From Armatimonadota bacterium (lineage in GTDB: Bacteria > Sysuimicrobiota > Sysuimicrobiia > Sysuimicrobiales > Sysuimicrobiaceae): DNA of 64,000 nt. Under the pieces are notes generated by a model. That model was not told the DNA's origin. It was given only the letters and a program-made list of their open reading frames with translations, and did not search any database. Below, piece after piece: positions 52,921 to 62,157 of this stretch (position 1 is the first letter of the stretch; the number at the start of each line of letters is the position of its first letter). A program made the position numbers and the translations under genes. The DNA lies in contig JAVKGW010000001.1 of the NCBI GenBank assembly GCA_031460175.1, forward strand, positions 209,021-273,020, read 5' to 3'.

Positions 52921-54933
52921 TCAACCGTCCACCCGCACCGTCCCCAGCCTGTGGAGGTCGAGGTCGGGTTCCAGCTCCTCAAAGGCGATCACGGGGATCT
53001 GCGGGACCCCATGCTCCACGAGCCGTCGCACCGCGCTGCGCACGGCACCCGAGCACAACAGCACGGGATGCGGGCTTGTCTGGACGGCGACCTCCCACGC
53101 GGCCCGGATGGCCTGTTGCAGCCGGTGCAGGGCCTCCACGTCCACTTTCCGGCCCTGCGCGCCTTCCAGCAGTACGGCCTCCGCGGCGGGATCCAGTACC
53201 AGCACGTGCAGCCGGCGCGCTTCATCGAGCAGGTGCTGGTAGAGTCCGCGGCCCAGCGCCCGCCGGACCAGCTCCACCAGCCGCTCCGGCTCCTTCACCG
53301 CCCGCCCATGGTCCGCCAGGGTCTCCAGGATGGTCACGAGGTCCCGGATGGGGACGCCCTCCTGCAGAAGGAGCTGCAGCACCCGCTGGACCTCGCCCAC
53401 GCTCAGCACCTGGGGCACCAGCTCCTCCACCAGGGTCTTCTGCCGTTCCCGCAGCCGGTCCAGCATCTCCTGCACGTCCTGCCGGCTCAGCAGCCGCCAC
53501 CCGTGACGTCGCACCACCTCCCCCAGGTGCGTGACCATCACCACGGACGGCTCCACCACCGTGTAACCGCTCGCCTCCGCCACCGCCCGCTCGTGCTCTG
53601 AGATCCACACGGCAGGGCTGCCGAAGGCGGGATCCACGGTCTGCACGCCCGGTAGCTCCGGGGCGTCCGGGGAGGTCCGGACGGCGAGCAATCCCGTGGG
53701 CATCACCTCCGCCCGGGCCACCTCCACGCCCCGGAGGAGGATGCGGTACTCCCGGGAGCCCAGGGTGGGCTCGTCCCGCACCCGGACGGGCGGGATCACT
53801 AGCCCCATCTGGGCGGCCACCTGCTTGCGGAGGGCCACGATGCGCTGCAGCAGATCCCCGCCCCGGCTGGGCTCCACGAGTTCGATGAGGCCGTAACCGA
53901 TCTCCACGCACAGGGGATCTACCTCCGCAAGGCCATGCACCGCTTCCTGAGCGGGCGCGGGAGGCGCCTGGGGCTCGGGCAGGGGTTGGGGAGCCCGCAG
54001 CGCCCAGCCCACCGCGGCCAGCATCCCGCCCACGAGGAGAAACGCCACCTTCGGGAGACCCGGGAAGAGGCCCACCGCGGCCACGATGCCGCCCGCGGCC
54101 AGAAGCGGCCGCCACCGGGCGGTGAGTTGGGCCACCACGTCTGCGCCCAGGTGGTCTCCCCCCGCGGTGCGGGTGAGGATGAGGCCGCTCGCCGCGGAGA
54201 GGAGCAGGGAAGGGATCTGGAGCGCGAGTCCCGCCCCCACCGCCTGGAGGGCGAAGGCCTGGGCCGCCTCTGAGGGGGAGAGGCCGCGGCTCAACCCCAC
54301 CCCAAAGCCTCCCAGGAGGTTGATGGCGGTGATGAGGAGGCCCGCGATGGCGTCCCCCCGCACGAACTTGCTGGCGCCGTCCATGGCTCCAAAGAAGTCG
54401 GACTGCTGCTCCACCCGCCGCCGTCGCTCCCGAGCTGCCTCCTCCGTGAGGGTGCCCGCGTTGAGCTCCGCGTCGATGCTCATCTGCTTGCCGGGCATGG
54501 CGTCTAGGGCGAACCGGGCCGCCACCTCTGCCATGCGGCTGGTGCCGTTGGTGACCACGAGGAACTGCACGATGAGCAGGATGGCGAAGATCACCAAGCC
54601 CACCACGAGGTTCCCGCCCACCACGAGTCCCCCAAACGCGGCCACCACGCTCCCCGCGGACCCTTGGGTGAGGATGAGACGGGCCATGGCCACGTTGAGT
54701 CCCAGCCGCCCGAGGGCCGCGGCCAGCAGGAGGGACGGGAACACCGAGAGCTGGAGGGGATCCGTGATGTAGGCGGTCGCCAGCAGCACCACCACGGAGA
54801 GGGCCAGGTTCGCGATGAGCAAGACATCCACGAGCGGAGGGGGGAGGGGGACGACCAAGGCGGCGGTGATGAGCAGAAGACACGCCACCAGTCCCAGGTC
54901 ACTGCCCTGCACGAGTCGCCGGCCGAAGGTCAC
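52921..54933 (-). CDS. flhA: Flagellar export gate protein FlhA
   Basis: About 670 residues from one of two adjacent GTG codons after GGAGGTG, overlapping the flhB stop. Eight membrane helices (about 15-310) with the family hallmark LPPPLVDVLLIANLALSVVVLL and the FHIPEP-loop equivalent ALDAMPGKQMSIDAELNAG; then the large cytoplasmic domain that binds late chaperones. Proton-driven export gate. Confidence 0.95.
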   Translation of the reverse strand: MTFGRRLVQGSDLGLVACLLLITAALVVPLPPPLVDVLLIANLALSVVVLLATAYITDPLQLSVFPSLLLAAALGRLGLNVAMARLILTQGSAGSVVAAFGGLVVGGNLVVGLVIFAILLIVQFLVVTNGTSRMAEVAARFALDAMPGKQMSIDAELNAGTLTEEAARERRRRVEQQSDFFGAMDGASKFVRGDAIAGLLITAINLLGGFGVGLSRGLSPSEAAQAFALQAVGAGLALQIPSLLLSAASGLILTRTAGGDHLGADVVAQLTARWRPLLAAGGIVAAVGLFPGLPKVAFLLVGGMLAAVGWALRAPQPLPEPQAPPAPAQEAVHGLAEVDPLCVEIGYGLIELVEPSRGGDLLQRIVALRKQVAAQMGLVIPPVRVRDEPTLGSREYRILLRGVEVARAEVMPTGLLAVRTSPDAPELPGVQTVDPAFGSPAVWISEHERAVAEASGYTVVEPSVVMVTHLGEVVRRHGWRLLSRQDVQEMLDRLRERQKTLVEELVPQVLSVGEVQRVLQLLLQEGVPIRDLVTILETLADHGRAVKEPERLVELVRRALGRGLYQHLLDEARRLHVLVLDPAAEAVLLEGAQGRKVDVEALHRLQQAIRAAWEVAVQTSPHPVLLCSGAVRSAVRRLVEHGVPQIPVIAFEELEPDLDLHRLGTVRVDG

Positions 54934-55976
54934 CACGGCACCTCCCGCAGATGGCCCGAGCGGTACAGCATGGCCAGCAGCTCCGCCACCGCGTGGTACA
55001 GGGCGGGCGGGATCATGCGGCCGAGAGGAACCCCGCGGTACAGGGCCCACGCGAGGGGCGGGTTTGTGACCACGGGAACCCGATGGCGGGCCGCCTCCTC
55101 CCGGATGCGCTCCGCCACCTTCCGGGCGCCCTTCGCCACCACCACGGGCGCGGGCGCTTCCCGGGGAGCGTACCGGAGGGCCACGGCCACGTGCACGGGG
55201 TTGGTGACCACCACCGTGGCCCTGGCCACGTCCCGCAGCATCCGCCGCCGGGCGAGCTCCCGAGCCCGAGCCCGCTGCCGGGATCGCACGAGGGGATCAC
55301 CCTCCGTCTCCCGGAGCTCCTCCCGCACCTCCTGCTTGGTCATGCGCAGGGCACGCTCGTACTCGAACCGCTGGTACAGGTAGTCCAATCCCCCGAGGAG
55401 GGCCAGGGCCAGGGCACCCCGCAGGACCACCGCGTGGACGGTTGTCCCCATCCAGCCCGCGAGGACCGCGGGGGAGGAGATGGCGGGAGGAATCTGTGAC
55501 ACCACCTCCCGCAACGGCCCCCACACCGCCACAGCCACCGCGGCCACCTTCAGGAGGGCCTTCAAGCCCTCCACCACGGAGCGCAGGGAGAAGAGCCGCT
55601 CCAGGGCCCGCAGGGGGTTGAGGCGGTCCAGGCTCGGCTCCAGGAGCTTCCCGCTGAACAGACCTCCGGTCTGGGCCGTGCCCGTGGCGAGCCCGGCCAC
55701 CAGGGCCGCGCCCACCACGGGTCCCACAAGCCAGGCGGCGGCCACCACCCCTTCCGCCACGAGGGCCCCGAGCCGGCCGGGATCCGGGGCGCTCAGCACG
55801 CGCCGGGTGTACTCCGCGTATGCGGAAAACCCGCTGGGGAGGACGAGGGCACCCACCACGACCGCGGCCAGGAGGGCCGCGCTTTGCGTGAGGTCCTGAC
55901 TGCGGGCCACCTGCCCCCTGCGCCGGGCCTCCTGCCGGCGCCTGGGGGTTGCGGGCTCCGTGCGTTGGCTTGCCAT
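54930..55976 (-). CDS. flhB: Flagellar export switch protein FlhB with NPVH motif
   Basis: 348 residues. Four membrane helices (about 30-200), a charged linker, and the cytoplasmic domain. The self-cleavage motif, NPTH in nearly all FlhB/YscU, reads Asn259-Pro-Val-His262 (VVVTNPVHVAVALRY). The Asn and Pro between which cleavage occurs are kept; Thr is changed to Val. In known members Thr substitutions slow but may not stop cleavage and can affect the switch to filament-type export. Lies 37 bp after the HDOD gene. Confidence 0.93.
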   Translation of the reverse strand: MASQRTEPATPRRRQEARRRGQVARSQDLTQSAALLAAVVVGALVLPSGFSAYAEYTRRVLSAPDPGRLGALVAEGVVAAAWLVGPVVGAALVAGLATGTAQTGGLFSGKLLEPSLDRLNPLRALERLFSLRSVVEGLKALLKVAAVAVAVWGPLREVVSQIPPAISSPAVLAGWMGTTVHAVVLRGALALALLGGLDYLYQRFEYERALRMTKQEVREELRETEGDPLVRSRQRARARELARRRMLRDVARATVVVTNPVHVAVALRYAPREAPAPVVVAKGARKVAERIREEAARHRVPVVTNPPLAWALYRGVPLGRMIPPALYHAVAELLAMLYRSGHLREVPW

Positions 55977-56013
55977 GGCGTCCTGGAGGGGTATGCAAAG
56001 GCCGTGCCGGGAA

Positions 56014-56862
56014 CTAGGCGAGGTCCACGGAGGCGAGGCTTGCCACCTCCGCGAGCAGGTCCGCGAGTCCCACCAGCAGGAGGGGAATCTCGTCCGCGCT
56101 CAGCCCCAGACGCCGGAGGGCTCCTTCGCTGCACCGGTGAAGCAGCTGATCCGTTCCCACGCCGACCCCCAGCATGAGGCAGAGGGCGTCCGCCACGTGC
56201 ACCGCGTCCGCGAGCCCGGGGTCCTCGGGCTCGTCGGGCCGGTGGTGGTACGCGATGGCGGTGATGAGGGGGTCCGGCAGGTTCCACCGCCGGGCGGCCT
56301 CCGCGCCCACCTGCGCGTGGTCACAGCCCAGAACGGCTCGTTCCGCCTCCACGAAGTCCATCCCGCCTGCCACGGCTTCCAGCACCGCCGGGTACTGCTC
56401 CTGGAGGGCGCTGCTGAGGGCCAGTTTGCCGATGTCGTGCAGCAGCCCCGCCACGAAGGCCGCCTCCGCATCCCGTTCCCGGCTGCCCGCGAGCCGGCGC
56501 GCGACGGTGGCCACGGCCAGGGAGTGCTGCCACAGCTGCACCCGATCCAGGCCGTATCCGGGCGCCCCGGGACGGAAGGCGTCGTAGGCCACCGCGCTGA
56601 CCAACAGACTGCGCACCGCGGCGAATCCCACCAGCACCACCGCCTCCCGCAGGGTCGCCACGCGCCGGGCCCGGAGGTAGAGGGCGGAGTTCGCGAGCCG
56701 GAGGACCCGGGCCGCCAGCACCGGATCCCTTCCGAGCGCCGAGGCCACCTCCTCCGCGGAGGTGTTGAGGTCATCGAGGAGCTGCATGGCCTCCACCACG
56801 TGGGCGGGAAACGGCTTCAGCGTCTCGAAGGCCATCAGGATCCGGTCCGGGATGCGGCTCAC
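56014..56862 (-). CDS. HDOD-domain signalling protein inside the flagellar export operon
   Basis: 282 residues from GTG. HDOD domain from about 10 to 215: LKPFPAHVVEAMQLLDD, LRLANSALY, LLHDIGKLALSSAL and the YHHRPDEP segment, so the HD residues remain, although most HDOD proteins are not thought to be active hydrolases. The remaining 60 residues are helical. No receiver domain is attached. The GTGA overlap with the fliR stop shows it is a true operon member, between fliR and flhB, which are usually adjacent. Role unknown; signalling input to flagellar assembly is plausible. Confidence 0.85.
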   Translation of the reverse strand: MSRIPDRILMAFETLKPFPAHVVEAMQLLDDLNTSAEEVASALGRDPVLAARVLRLANSALYLRARRVATLREAVVLVGFAAVRSLLVSAVAYDAFRPGAPGYGLDRVQLWQHSLAVATVARRLAGSRERDAEAAFVAGLLHDIGKLALSSALQEQYPAVLEAVAGGMDFVEAERAVLGCDHAQVGAEAARRWNLPDPLITAIAYHHRPDEPEDPGLADAVHVADALCLMLGVGVGTDQLLHRCSEGALRRLGLSADEIPLLLVGLADLLAEVASLASVDLA

Positions 56863-57614
56863 GGCCCCCTCCGCAGGAGCTGCGCCACGGCCCGCAGGGC
56901 CCGGGCAAACTCCGCCTCCACGCCCCCGAGCAGGTACGGCATAAACAGCCCCACCAGCACCAGTCCCACCCCCACCTTGAGGGGGAGGCTCACGAGGAAG
57001 ACGTTCACCTGCGGCGCGGCCCTCGCCGCCAGGGCAATTCCTACCTCCACCGCGAGGGATGCCACGAGGAAGGGGGCTGCGAGCTGCACCCCGCTCAGAA
57101 AGCTCGCGGCGGCCAACTCCACCGCCCACCCGCTCACGGGGCCCGCGGGCGGGAAGGCGGTCAGGGGCAACCGGGAAAAGCTCGCTCCTACCAGGCGCAG
57201 AGCGTGGTGGTGGGCGTCCGTGGCGAGGTACAGGACGGTGGCGAGGATGGTCCAAAGCTGCGCGAGGATCGTAGACTCCGTGCCGTGCACCGGATCCACG
57301 AGGTGTCCCGTGCCGAGTCCCAGGCTCACCTCGGCCATCTGGGCCGCCACCTGCACCGTGGCGAACGCGAGGGCCACTCCCCATCCCAGGAAGAGGCCCA
57401 CGCTCAGCTCCTTCACCAGCAGGGCCCCGAACACCGACGCGCTCTCTGGGACCGGCATCCGCGCCGCGGGGACGGTGGCGGCCAGGCACAGGCCCAGCCC
57501 TACCCGGGCGGGGACAGGAACCCGGGGACCACCCAGGGCCGGGAGGACCAGGAGGAAGCCGGATACCCGGGCGGCACCCAGCAGGAACGGCAACAGGAAC
57601 CCCCACTCCGGCAT
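56859..57614 (-). CDS. fliR: Flagellar export protein FliR
   Basis: 251 residues, six membrane helices. MPEWGFLLPFLLGAARVSGFLLVLP and GLGTGHLVDPVHGTESTILAQL are typical FliR. Part of the FliPQR export pore. ATG shares its last base with the fliQ stop (TGATG). Confidence 0.94.
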   Translation of the reverse strand: MPEWGFLLPFLLGAARVSGFLLVLPALGGPRVPVPARVGLGLCLAATVPAARMPVPESASVFGALLVKELSVGLFLGWGVALAFATVQVAAQMAEVSLGLGTGHLVDPVHGTESTILAQLWTILATVLYLATDAHHHALRLVGASFSRLPLTAFPPAGPVSGWAVELAAASFLSGVQLAAPFLVASLAVEVGIALAARAAPQVNVFLVSLPLKVGVGLVLVGLFMPYLLGGVEAEFARALRAVAQLLRRGP

Positions 57615-57883
57615 CACCGCACCAGGTCCGGAAGCGCCCGCAGGAGCGCGGCGGTGAACCCCAGGAGTCGCTGGGCCATCCATGGCCCCAGGAGGGCCGC
57701 CACCACGCCGACTGCCACCATCTTGGGGACGAAGGATAGGGTGGCCTCCTGCACCTGAGTGAGTACCTGCAGCAGGCTCACCACCACGCCCACGAGGAGG
57801 GCGGTGGTGAGCACGGGCAGGGCCACCAGGGCCGCCACGGTGGCGGCCTGCTGGGCGAGGGCAATCAGGGCGTCCAGGTTCAT
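57614..57883 (-). CDS. fliQ: Flagellar export protein FliQ
   Basis: 89 residues, two membrane helices. LPVLTTALLVGVVVSLLQVL and QEATLSFVPKMVAV are the family core. ATGA overlap with the fliP stop decides the start. Confidence 0.95.
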   Translation of the reverse strand: MNLDALIALAQQAATVAALVALPVLTTALLVGVVVSLLQVLTQVQEATLSFVPKMVAVGVVAALLGPWMAQRLLGFTAALLRALPDLVR

Positions 57884-58617
57884 CGGAAGCCTGCCAGGAG
57901 GGCCCGGGCCACCAGGTGCCACCCGTCCACGAAGACGAACAGCAGCAGCTTGAAGGGCAGGGAGATCAGGACGGGCGGCAGCATCAGCATGCCCAGGGAG
58001 AGCAGGACGCTACTGACGACCATGTCCACCACGAGGAAAGGGATGAACAGCAACGAGCCCAGGAGGAAGGCGGTACGGAGCTCGCTCACCACGAAGGCGG
58101 GGATGAGCACGTAGGTGGGCACGTCGTCCGGCCGGCGGGGACGCGGGAAACGTCCCATGGAGAGGAAGAGGGCCAAGTCCGCCTCCCGGGTCTGCCGCAG
58201 CATGAACTCCCGGAAGGGCCGGAGGGTTCGGTCCAGGGCCGCCTGCTGTCCCAGCTCCCCCCGGAGATAGGGCTGCAGGCCCTCCCGGTTCGCACGGTCC
58301 AGGGTGGGCGCCATGGTGAAGAGGGTCAAAAACAGCGCCAGTCCCACCACCACCTGGTTGGGAGGGATGGTGGGCACCCCGATGGCGCTGCGGACCAGGG
58401 AGAGCACGATCACGATGCGGGTAAAGGAGGTCATGAGGATCAGCAGGGCCGGGGCCGTGGCCAGCACGGTCAGCAGCAGGAGGACCTGCAGGGTACTGGA
58501 GAGCTGCTGGGGAGAGTCCGAGGTCCCCACCCGCAGCTCCACCACGGGGAGCGGCGCGGCGAAGGCGGGTGCCGCGAGCACCAGCACCCCAAGGAACGCG
58601 AGAGCCCACCGCCTCAC
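57880..58617 (-). CDS. fliP: Flagellar export protein FliP
   Basis: 245 residues with a cleavable-type signal sequence (first 20 residues) and four membrane helices. LILMTSFTRIVIVLSLVRSAIG, QVVVGLALFLTLFTMAPT and LLSLGMLMLPPVLISLPFKLLLFV are diagnostic. Core of the export pore. GTG start overlaps the fliO stop. Confidence 0.96.
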   Translation of the reverse strand: MRRWALAFLGVLVLAAPAFAAPLPVVELRVGTSDSPQQLSSTLQVLLLLTVLATAPALLILMTSFTRIVIVLSLVRSAIGVPTIPPNQVVVGLALFLTLFTMAPTLDRANREGLQPYLRGELGQQAALDRTLRPFREFMLRQTREADLALFLSMGRFPRPRRPDDVPTYVLIPAFVVSELRTAFLLGSLLFIPFLVVDMVVSSVLLSLGMLMLPPVLISLPFKLLLFVFVDGWHLVARALLAGFR

Positions 58618-58979
58618 CGTCGCTCCTCCCCCGGCCGTCTCAGGCGCCGGGCCGCGGCCCGGATCTTCTCCCCGAAGGTCTCCTCCTCTTCCACAGGTGC
58701 GGGGCCCAGCTCCGCGAGCACGGAGAGCTGGCTTCCGAGCAGCAGCCTTTTCCCCTCCACCTCCACCACGTACAGCGCGTGCTGAGGACCCAGCCGGGCC
58801 ACCTCCCGCAGCCGCACCGTGGAGGAACTCCCACCGGGCCCCATCCGCAGCAGGAGGGAGCGGGTGAGGAGGACGAGCCCCACCACCAGCACGAGACCGG
58901 CCAGGGCCCGGAGGAGCAGGGAAGCCGGGTGGACCTCCGGGGCAGGGGGCGGGGCAGCCGCAAACAGCAGGGGGCTCAC
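58614..58979 (-). CDS. fliO: Flagellar export assembly protein FliO
   Basis: 121 residues: short N-terminus, one membrane helix (about 20-45), and a cytoplasmic part with VRLREVARLGPQHALYVVEVEGKRLLLG, the usual FliO pattern. Helps assemble FliP rings. GTGA overlap with the fliY stop. Confidence 0.88.
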   Translation of the reverse strand: MSPLLFAAAPPPAPEVHPASLLLRALAGLVLVVGLVLLTRSLLLRMGPGGSSSTVRLREVARLGPQHALYVVEVEGKRLLLGSQLSVLAELGPAPVEEEETFGEKIRAAARRLRRPGEERR

Positions 58980-59959
58980 GTGCGGTCCTCCGCGCCGCGG
59001 CCCAGGGTGCGCAGGCGCTGCTCGGGGCTCAGGATCTCCGTGACCCGGACCCCGAAGTTCTCCTCGATGACCACCACCTCGCCCCGGGCGAACAGCCGGT
59101 CGTTCACGTACAGGTCCACGGGCTCTCCCGCGGCCCGCTCGAGCTCGATCACGGCCCCGATCCCCAGGGAGAGCACGTCCCGGATCCGCATCCGGGTGCG
59201 GCCCAGCTCCACGGTGACCTGCAGGGGCACATCCAGCAGCAGGTCCAGGTTTCGGTCGGGGCTGCTGGCACGTCGTGGTTCCAGGGGCTCGAACTCCACG
59301 GGCCGCACCGTGGGCGCGGGCGATGCGAGGGAGGGTTGAGGGGGAGGGGGCGGAGAACCTGCCACCCGTCGAGCCGCCTGGGTGCTCCGCTCCACCAGCT
59401 GCGGGAGCACGGAGGCCTCGTAGATCTGGTAGAAGGTGGTCTCCGGCAGCCCTTCCACCTTGAGGTGGAAGGTCACCCGGACCACCTCATCGCTCGGTTG
59501 GAGAAGCCGCTCCACCGCCTCCTCGGTCTCCAGCACCGCCACCTTGGGAGGTGAGATGGTGACGGGAGAACCCAGGAACTCCGCGAGGGCGGTGCTCGCG
59601 GAGCCCATCATCTGGTTCATGGCCTCCCCGATTCCGCTGAGCAGGAGCTCCCGATCCAGGGGCCGGGCTGCGGAACCGTCCCCGCCCATCATGAGGTCCA
59701 CGAGCACCCGGACGTCCTCGTCCCGCAGGAGGAGGTAGCTGTGACTCGTGACGGCTCCGGACGTGTGCACGCCGACCCCCACGTGCCCCACGAGAGAACT
59801 CCGGTCCACCTCGGACCACCGGAGGAGCTCCGCCTTCGGTGCGGTGATGTGCACCCGCCGCCGCACCAGTTGCGAGAGGGTGGTGGCCGCGGAGCCCATG
59901 CCGATGTTGGAGAGCTCCGCAAGCAAATCCAGGGGGTCCACCGGGTACGGCTCAGCCAT
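58976..59959 (-). CDS. fliY: Flagellar switch protein FliY (CheC-like phosphatase plus FliN)
   Basis: 327 residues. The first 190 form a CheC/FliY phosphatase domain with both active-site sets intact: Glu15-Asn18-Pro41 and Glu112-Asn115-Pro138 (E-x2-N-x22-P). After a Pro-rich linker (200-235) comes a FliN domain (LLLDVPLQVTVELGRTRMRIRDVL). It should both build the C-ring and dephosphorylate CheY-P, as in Bacillus. The N-terminal CheY-binding peptide of Bacillus FliY is not seen. Confidence 0.93.
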   Translation of the reverse strand: MAEPYPVDPLDLLAELSNIGMGSAATTLSQLVRRRVHITAPKAELLRWSEVDRSSLVGHVGVGVHTSGAVTSHSYLLLRDEDVRVLVDLMMGGDGSAARPLDRELLLSGIGEAMNQMMGSASTALAEFLGSPVTISPPKVAVLETEEAVERLLQPSDEVVRVTFHLKVEGLPETTFYQIYEASVLPQLVERSTQAARRVAGSPPPPPQPSLASPAPTVRPVEFEPLEPRRASSPDRNLDLLLDVPLQVTVELGRTRMRIRDVLSLGIGAVIELERAAGEPVDLYVNDRLFARGEVVVIEENFGVRVTEILSPEQRLRTLGRGAEDRT

Positions 59960-60932
59960 GGCGGGCGTTCGCCTCCTGACCCAGGATCTGCACCGCGAGC
60001 CGGCGCCCCACCCGGCCCGGCCGACCGGAGAACACCGGGACTCCCTCCACCAGCACCTGGAGGGCCTCGTGGGCCCGGCGATCCAGACGGATCACGTCGT
60101 TGGGCCCCAGGCTCATGAGGTCTCCCAGGGGGACCCAGGCCCGGCCCAGCTCCACCTGCACGGGGACGTGGGTGTCCTCCACCGCCCGCTGGAGCAGCTC
60201 GGTCTGCACGGTGCGGGAAGGCGCCCGGAACAGGGTGGTGGCGCTCAGTAGGCTCAGGATCGGCTGCAGCAACAGGTACGGGAGACAGAGGTTCATCCGG
60301 TAGGAGTGTTGCGGGGTGTCCACCTGGAAGTACACGAGCAGCACCACGTCCGTGGGTCCCGCGATGTGGGCGAACTGAGGGTTTGTCTCCATCCCCACCA
60401 GGACCGGCCGCACATCCGCCACGGACTGCCAGGCGTCGTGCAACAGCGGGAGCAGCCGCTGCATCAGACGCTCCACCAGGCCCCGCTCCAGCTCCGTAAG
60501 GGGACGCAGAGGTTGATCCGCTCGACCGGGTCCACCCAGCAACCGATCCACCATGGCCAGGGCCAGGCTGTTGCTGAACTCCAGGAGGGCCCGCCCTTCC
60601 AAGGGTTCCAGCCGGAACAGCACGATGACCGTGGGAGAGGGGATGGAGCGGACGAACTCCTCGTAGCTGAGCTGCTCCACGGATCGCACGCTGACCGCGA
60701 TGGGGCTCCGGAGGTGCACGGAGAGGGCCATGCCCGCCATCCGCGCGAAGGCGCCGTGGAGGATGGAGACCGTGCGCAGCTGGTCCTTGGAGAACCGATC
60801 CGGACGGCGGAAGTCGTACGGCCGGACCCGGCGCTCCTCAGGGGGAGGCGTGGATTCCGGGGTCACCTGGCCCGATCGAAGGGCCGAGATGAGCTGGTCG
60901 ATCTCCGCCTGCGAGAGGAGCTCATCCGTCAT
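59952..60932 (-). CDS. fliM: Flagellar motor switch protein FliM
   Basis: 326 residues. N-terminal CheY-P-binding motif LLSQAEIDQLISAL, middle CheC-like domain (about 45-230; RPDRFSKDQLRTVSILHGAFAR) and C-terminal FliN-like domain (245-320). ATGA overlap with the fliL stop, 8-bp overlap with fliY. Confidence 0.95.
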   Translation of the reverse strand: MTDELLSQAEIDQLISALRSGQVTPESTPPPEERRVRPYDFRRPDRFSKDQLRTVSILHGAFARMAGMALSVHLRSPIAVSVRSVEQLSYEEFVRSIPSPTVIVLFRLEPLEGRALLEFSNSLALAMVDRLLGGPGRADQPLRPLTELERGLVERLMQRLLPLLHDAWQSVADVRPVLVGMETNPQFAHIAGPTDVVLLVYFQVDTPQHSYRMNLCLPYLLLQPILSLLSATTLFRAPSRTVQTELLQRAVEDTHVPVQVELGRAWVPLGDLMSLGPNDVIRLDRRAHEALQVLVEGVPVFSGRPGRVGRRLAVQILGQEANARHG

Positions 60933-61372
60933 TGGGCCACGAACTCCGAGAAGTACACGGCCTTCACGTGGAACCGACTGTCCTTGGCCTCCTCGTTGAG
61001 CCGGCGCACGAGTTCCCGCCCGATCCGCTCCCGGCCCTCCGGGGTGCGGAGGGAGGAGTACCGCTGCCCAGTGAGGGTCCGGACCACCACGTCCGACCAC
61101 CGGTACCGCGCCTCCGCCGCAGCCTCCTTGAGGGCTTCCCCGCCGAGCGGGGTCTCCACCTCGAGGGCGAGGGTCACCTTGAGGTAACGGAAGCCGTCCC
61201 CGGGATCCAGGTTCACCACGAATCCCCCCAGGGGGACCGTGGCGTGGTTCAGTCGAGGCTTGGTCTCCCCGCGAGGGCGCGCAAGCAGGGCCCCCGCGGC
61301 CAGGGCACCCGCCAGGAGCACCACCACGCCCATCACGAGACCCAGTTTCGCCGCACCGCGCTCGGACCGCAT
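60929..61372 (-). CDS. fliL: Flagellar basal body protein FliL
   Basis: 147 residues from the ATG after GGAGGCAGGGG; an in-frame ATG eight codons upstream (61396) is possible. One membrane helix (about 12-35) and a periplasmic stomatin-like domain (PLGGFVVNLDPGDGFRYLKVTLALEVE). Supports stator function. About 40 bp after motB. Confidence 0.9.
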   Translation of the reverse strand: MRSERGAAKLGLVMGVVVLLAGALAAGALLARPRGETKPRLNHATVPLGGFVVNLDPGDGFRYLKVTLALEVETPLGGEALKEAAAEARYRWSDVVVRTLTGQRYSSLRTPEGRERIGRELVRRLNEEAKDSRFHVKAVYFSEFVAQ

Positions 61373-61413
61373 CCCCTGCCTCCGGCCCGAGGCCATGCAA
61401 CTTCCGTGCCGGA

Positions 61414-62157
61414 TCAGGGTCGGAGCAGGAGGATCTCCACCCGCCGGTTGCGGGCCAGGTCTTCCGGTGCGGTACCGTGCCGGACCGGGCGGCTGTCCCC
61501 GTAGCCCACGATGGTGAACCGGGTCCCGTCCGCCCCCGAAAGCTGCATCAGGCGCCGCACCACCGCCGCGGCCCGGGCGCTGCTGAGCTCCCAATTCGAG
61601 GGATAGCGGAAGGTGCGGATGGGACGGGCGTCCGCGTGCCCCTCCACCCGCACCAGGAGCTCGGACCTCCCGCGGATGGCCTGGGCCACCGCCCGGAGCA
61701 CGGGCTCCGATTCCGGCCGCAGGTCCGCGCTCGCGGTGTCAAACAACAGCGGCCCCGCCATGGAGACCCGCACCCCCTCCGGGGTCACCCGCACCTCCAC
61801 CTGAGCGCCCAGCCCTGCGGCGGCGACCTCCTGCAGGATCCCGCGTGCGAGGGACTGGAAACTCTCGGAGAGCGGGTCCGCGGCGGGCGTGGGGCTGGGG
61901 GCCTCCAGCTCCAGCACCCCGCTCCCGCCCGGGAGCACCCCCTGACCTCCTTCCAGCAGTCCCAGGGAGGCGGTGGACGCCCGGAACCCCGCGAGCACCT
62001 TTCTGAACTTTGCCAAGTCCAGCTGGGAGAGGGAGTACACCATGATGAAGTAGGCCATCAGCAGGGTGATGAGGTCCGCGTAGGTCACCAGCCATCGCTC
62101 GAGGCCCCCGCCGCCGTGGCCGCCTCCTGTTTGCGCGCCGTTCCGCCTGCGCCTCAC
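61414..62157 (-). CDS. motB: Flagellar motor stator protein MotB
   Basis: 247 residues. Single membrane helix with the ion-binding Asp28 in TYADLITLLMAYFIMVYS, plug region, and an OmpA-like peptidoglycan-binding domain (VEGHADARPIRTF, NWELSSARAAAVVRRL, GYGDSRPV, NRRVEI). Whether H+ or Na+ is used cannot be told from this. GTGA overlap with motA. Confidence 0.95.
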   Translation of the reverse strand: MRRRRNGAQTGGGHGGGGLERWLVTYADLITLLMAYFIMVYSLSQLDLAKFRKVLAGFRASTASLGLLEGGQGVLPGGSGVLELEAPSPTPAADPLSESFQSLARGILQEVAAAGLGAQVEVRVTPEGVRVSMAGPLLFDTASADLRPESEPVLRAVAQAIRGRSELLVRVEGHADARPIRTFRYPSNWELSSARAAAVVRRLMQLSGADGTRFTIVGYGDSRPVRHGTAPEDLARNRRVEILLLRP

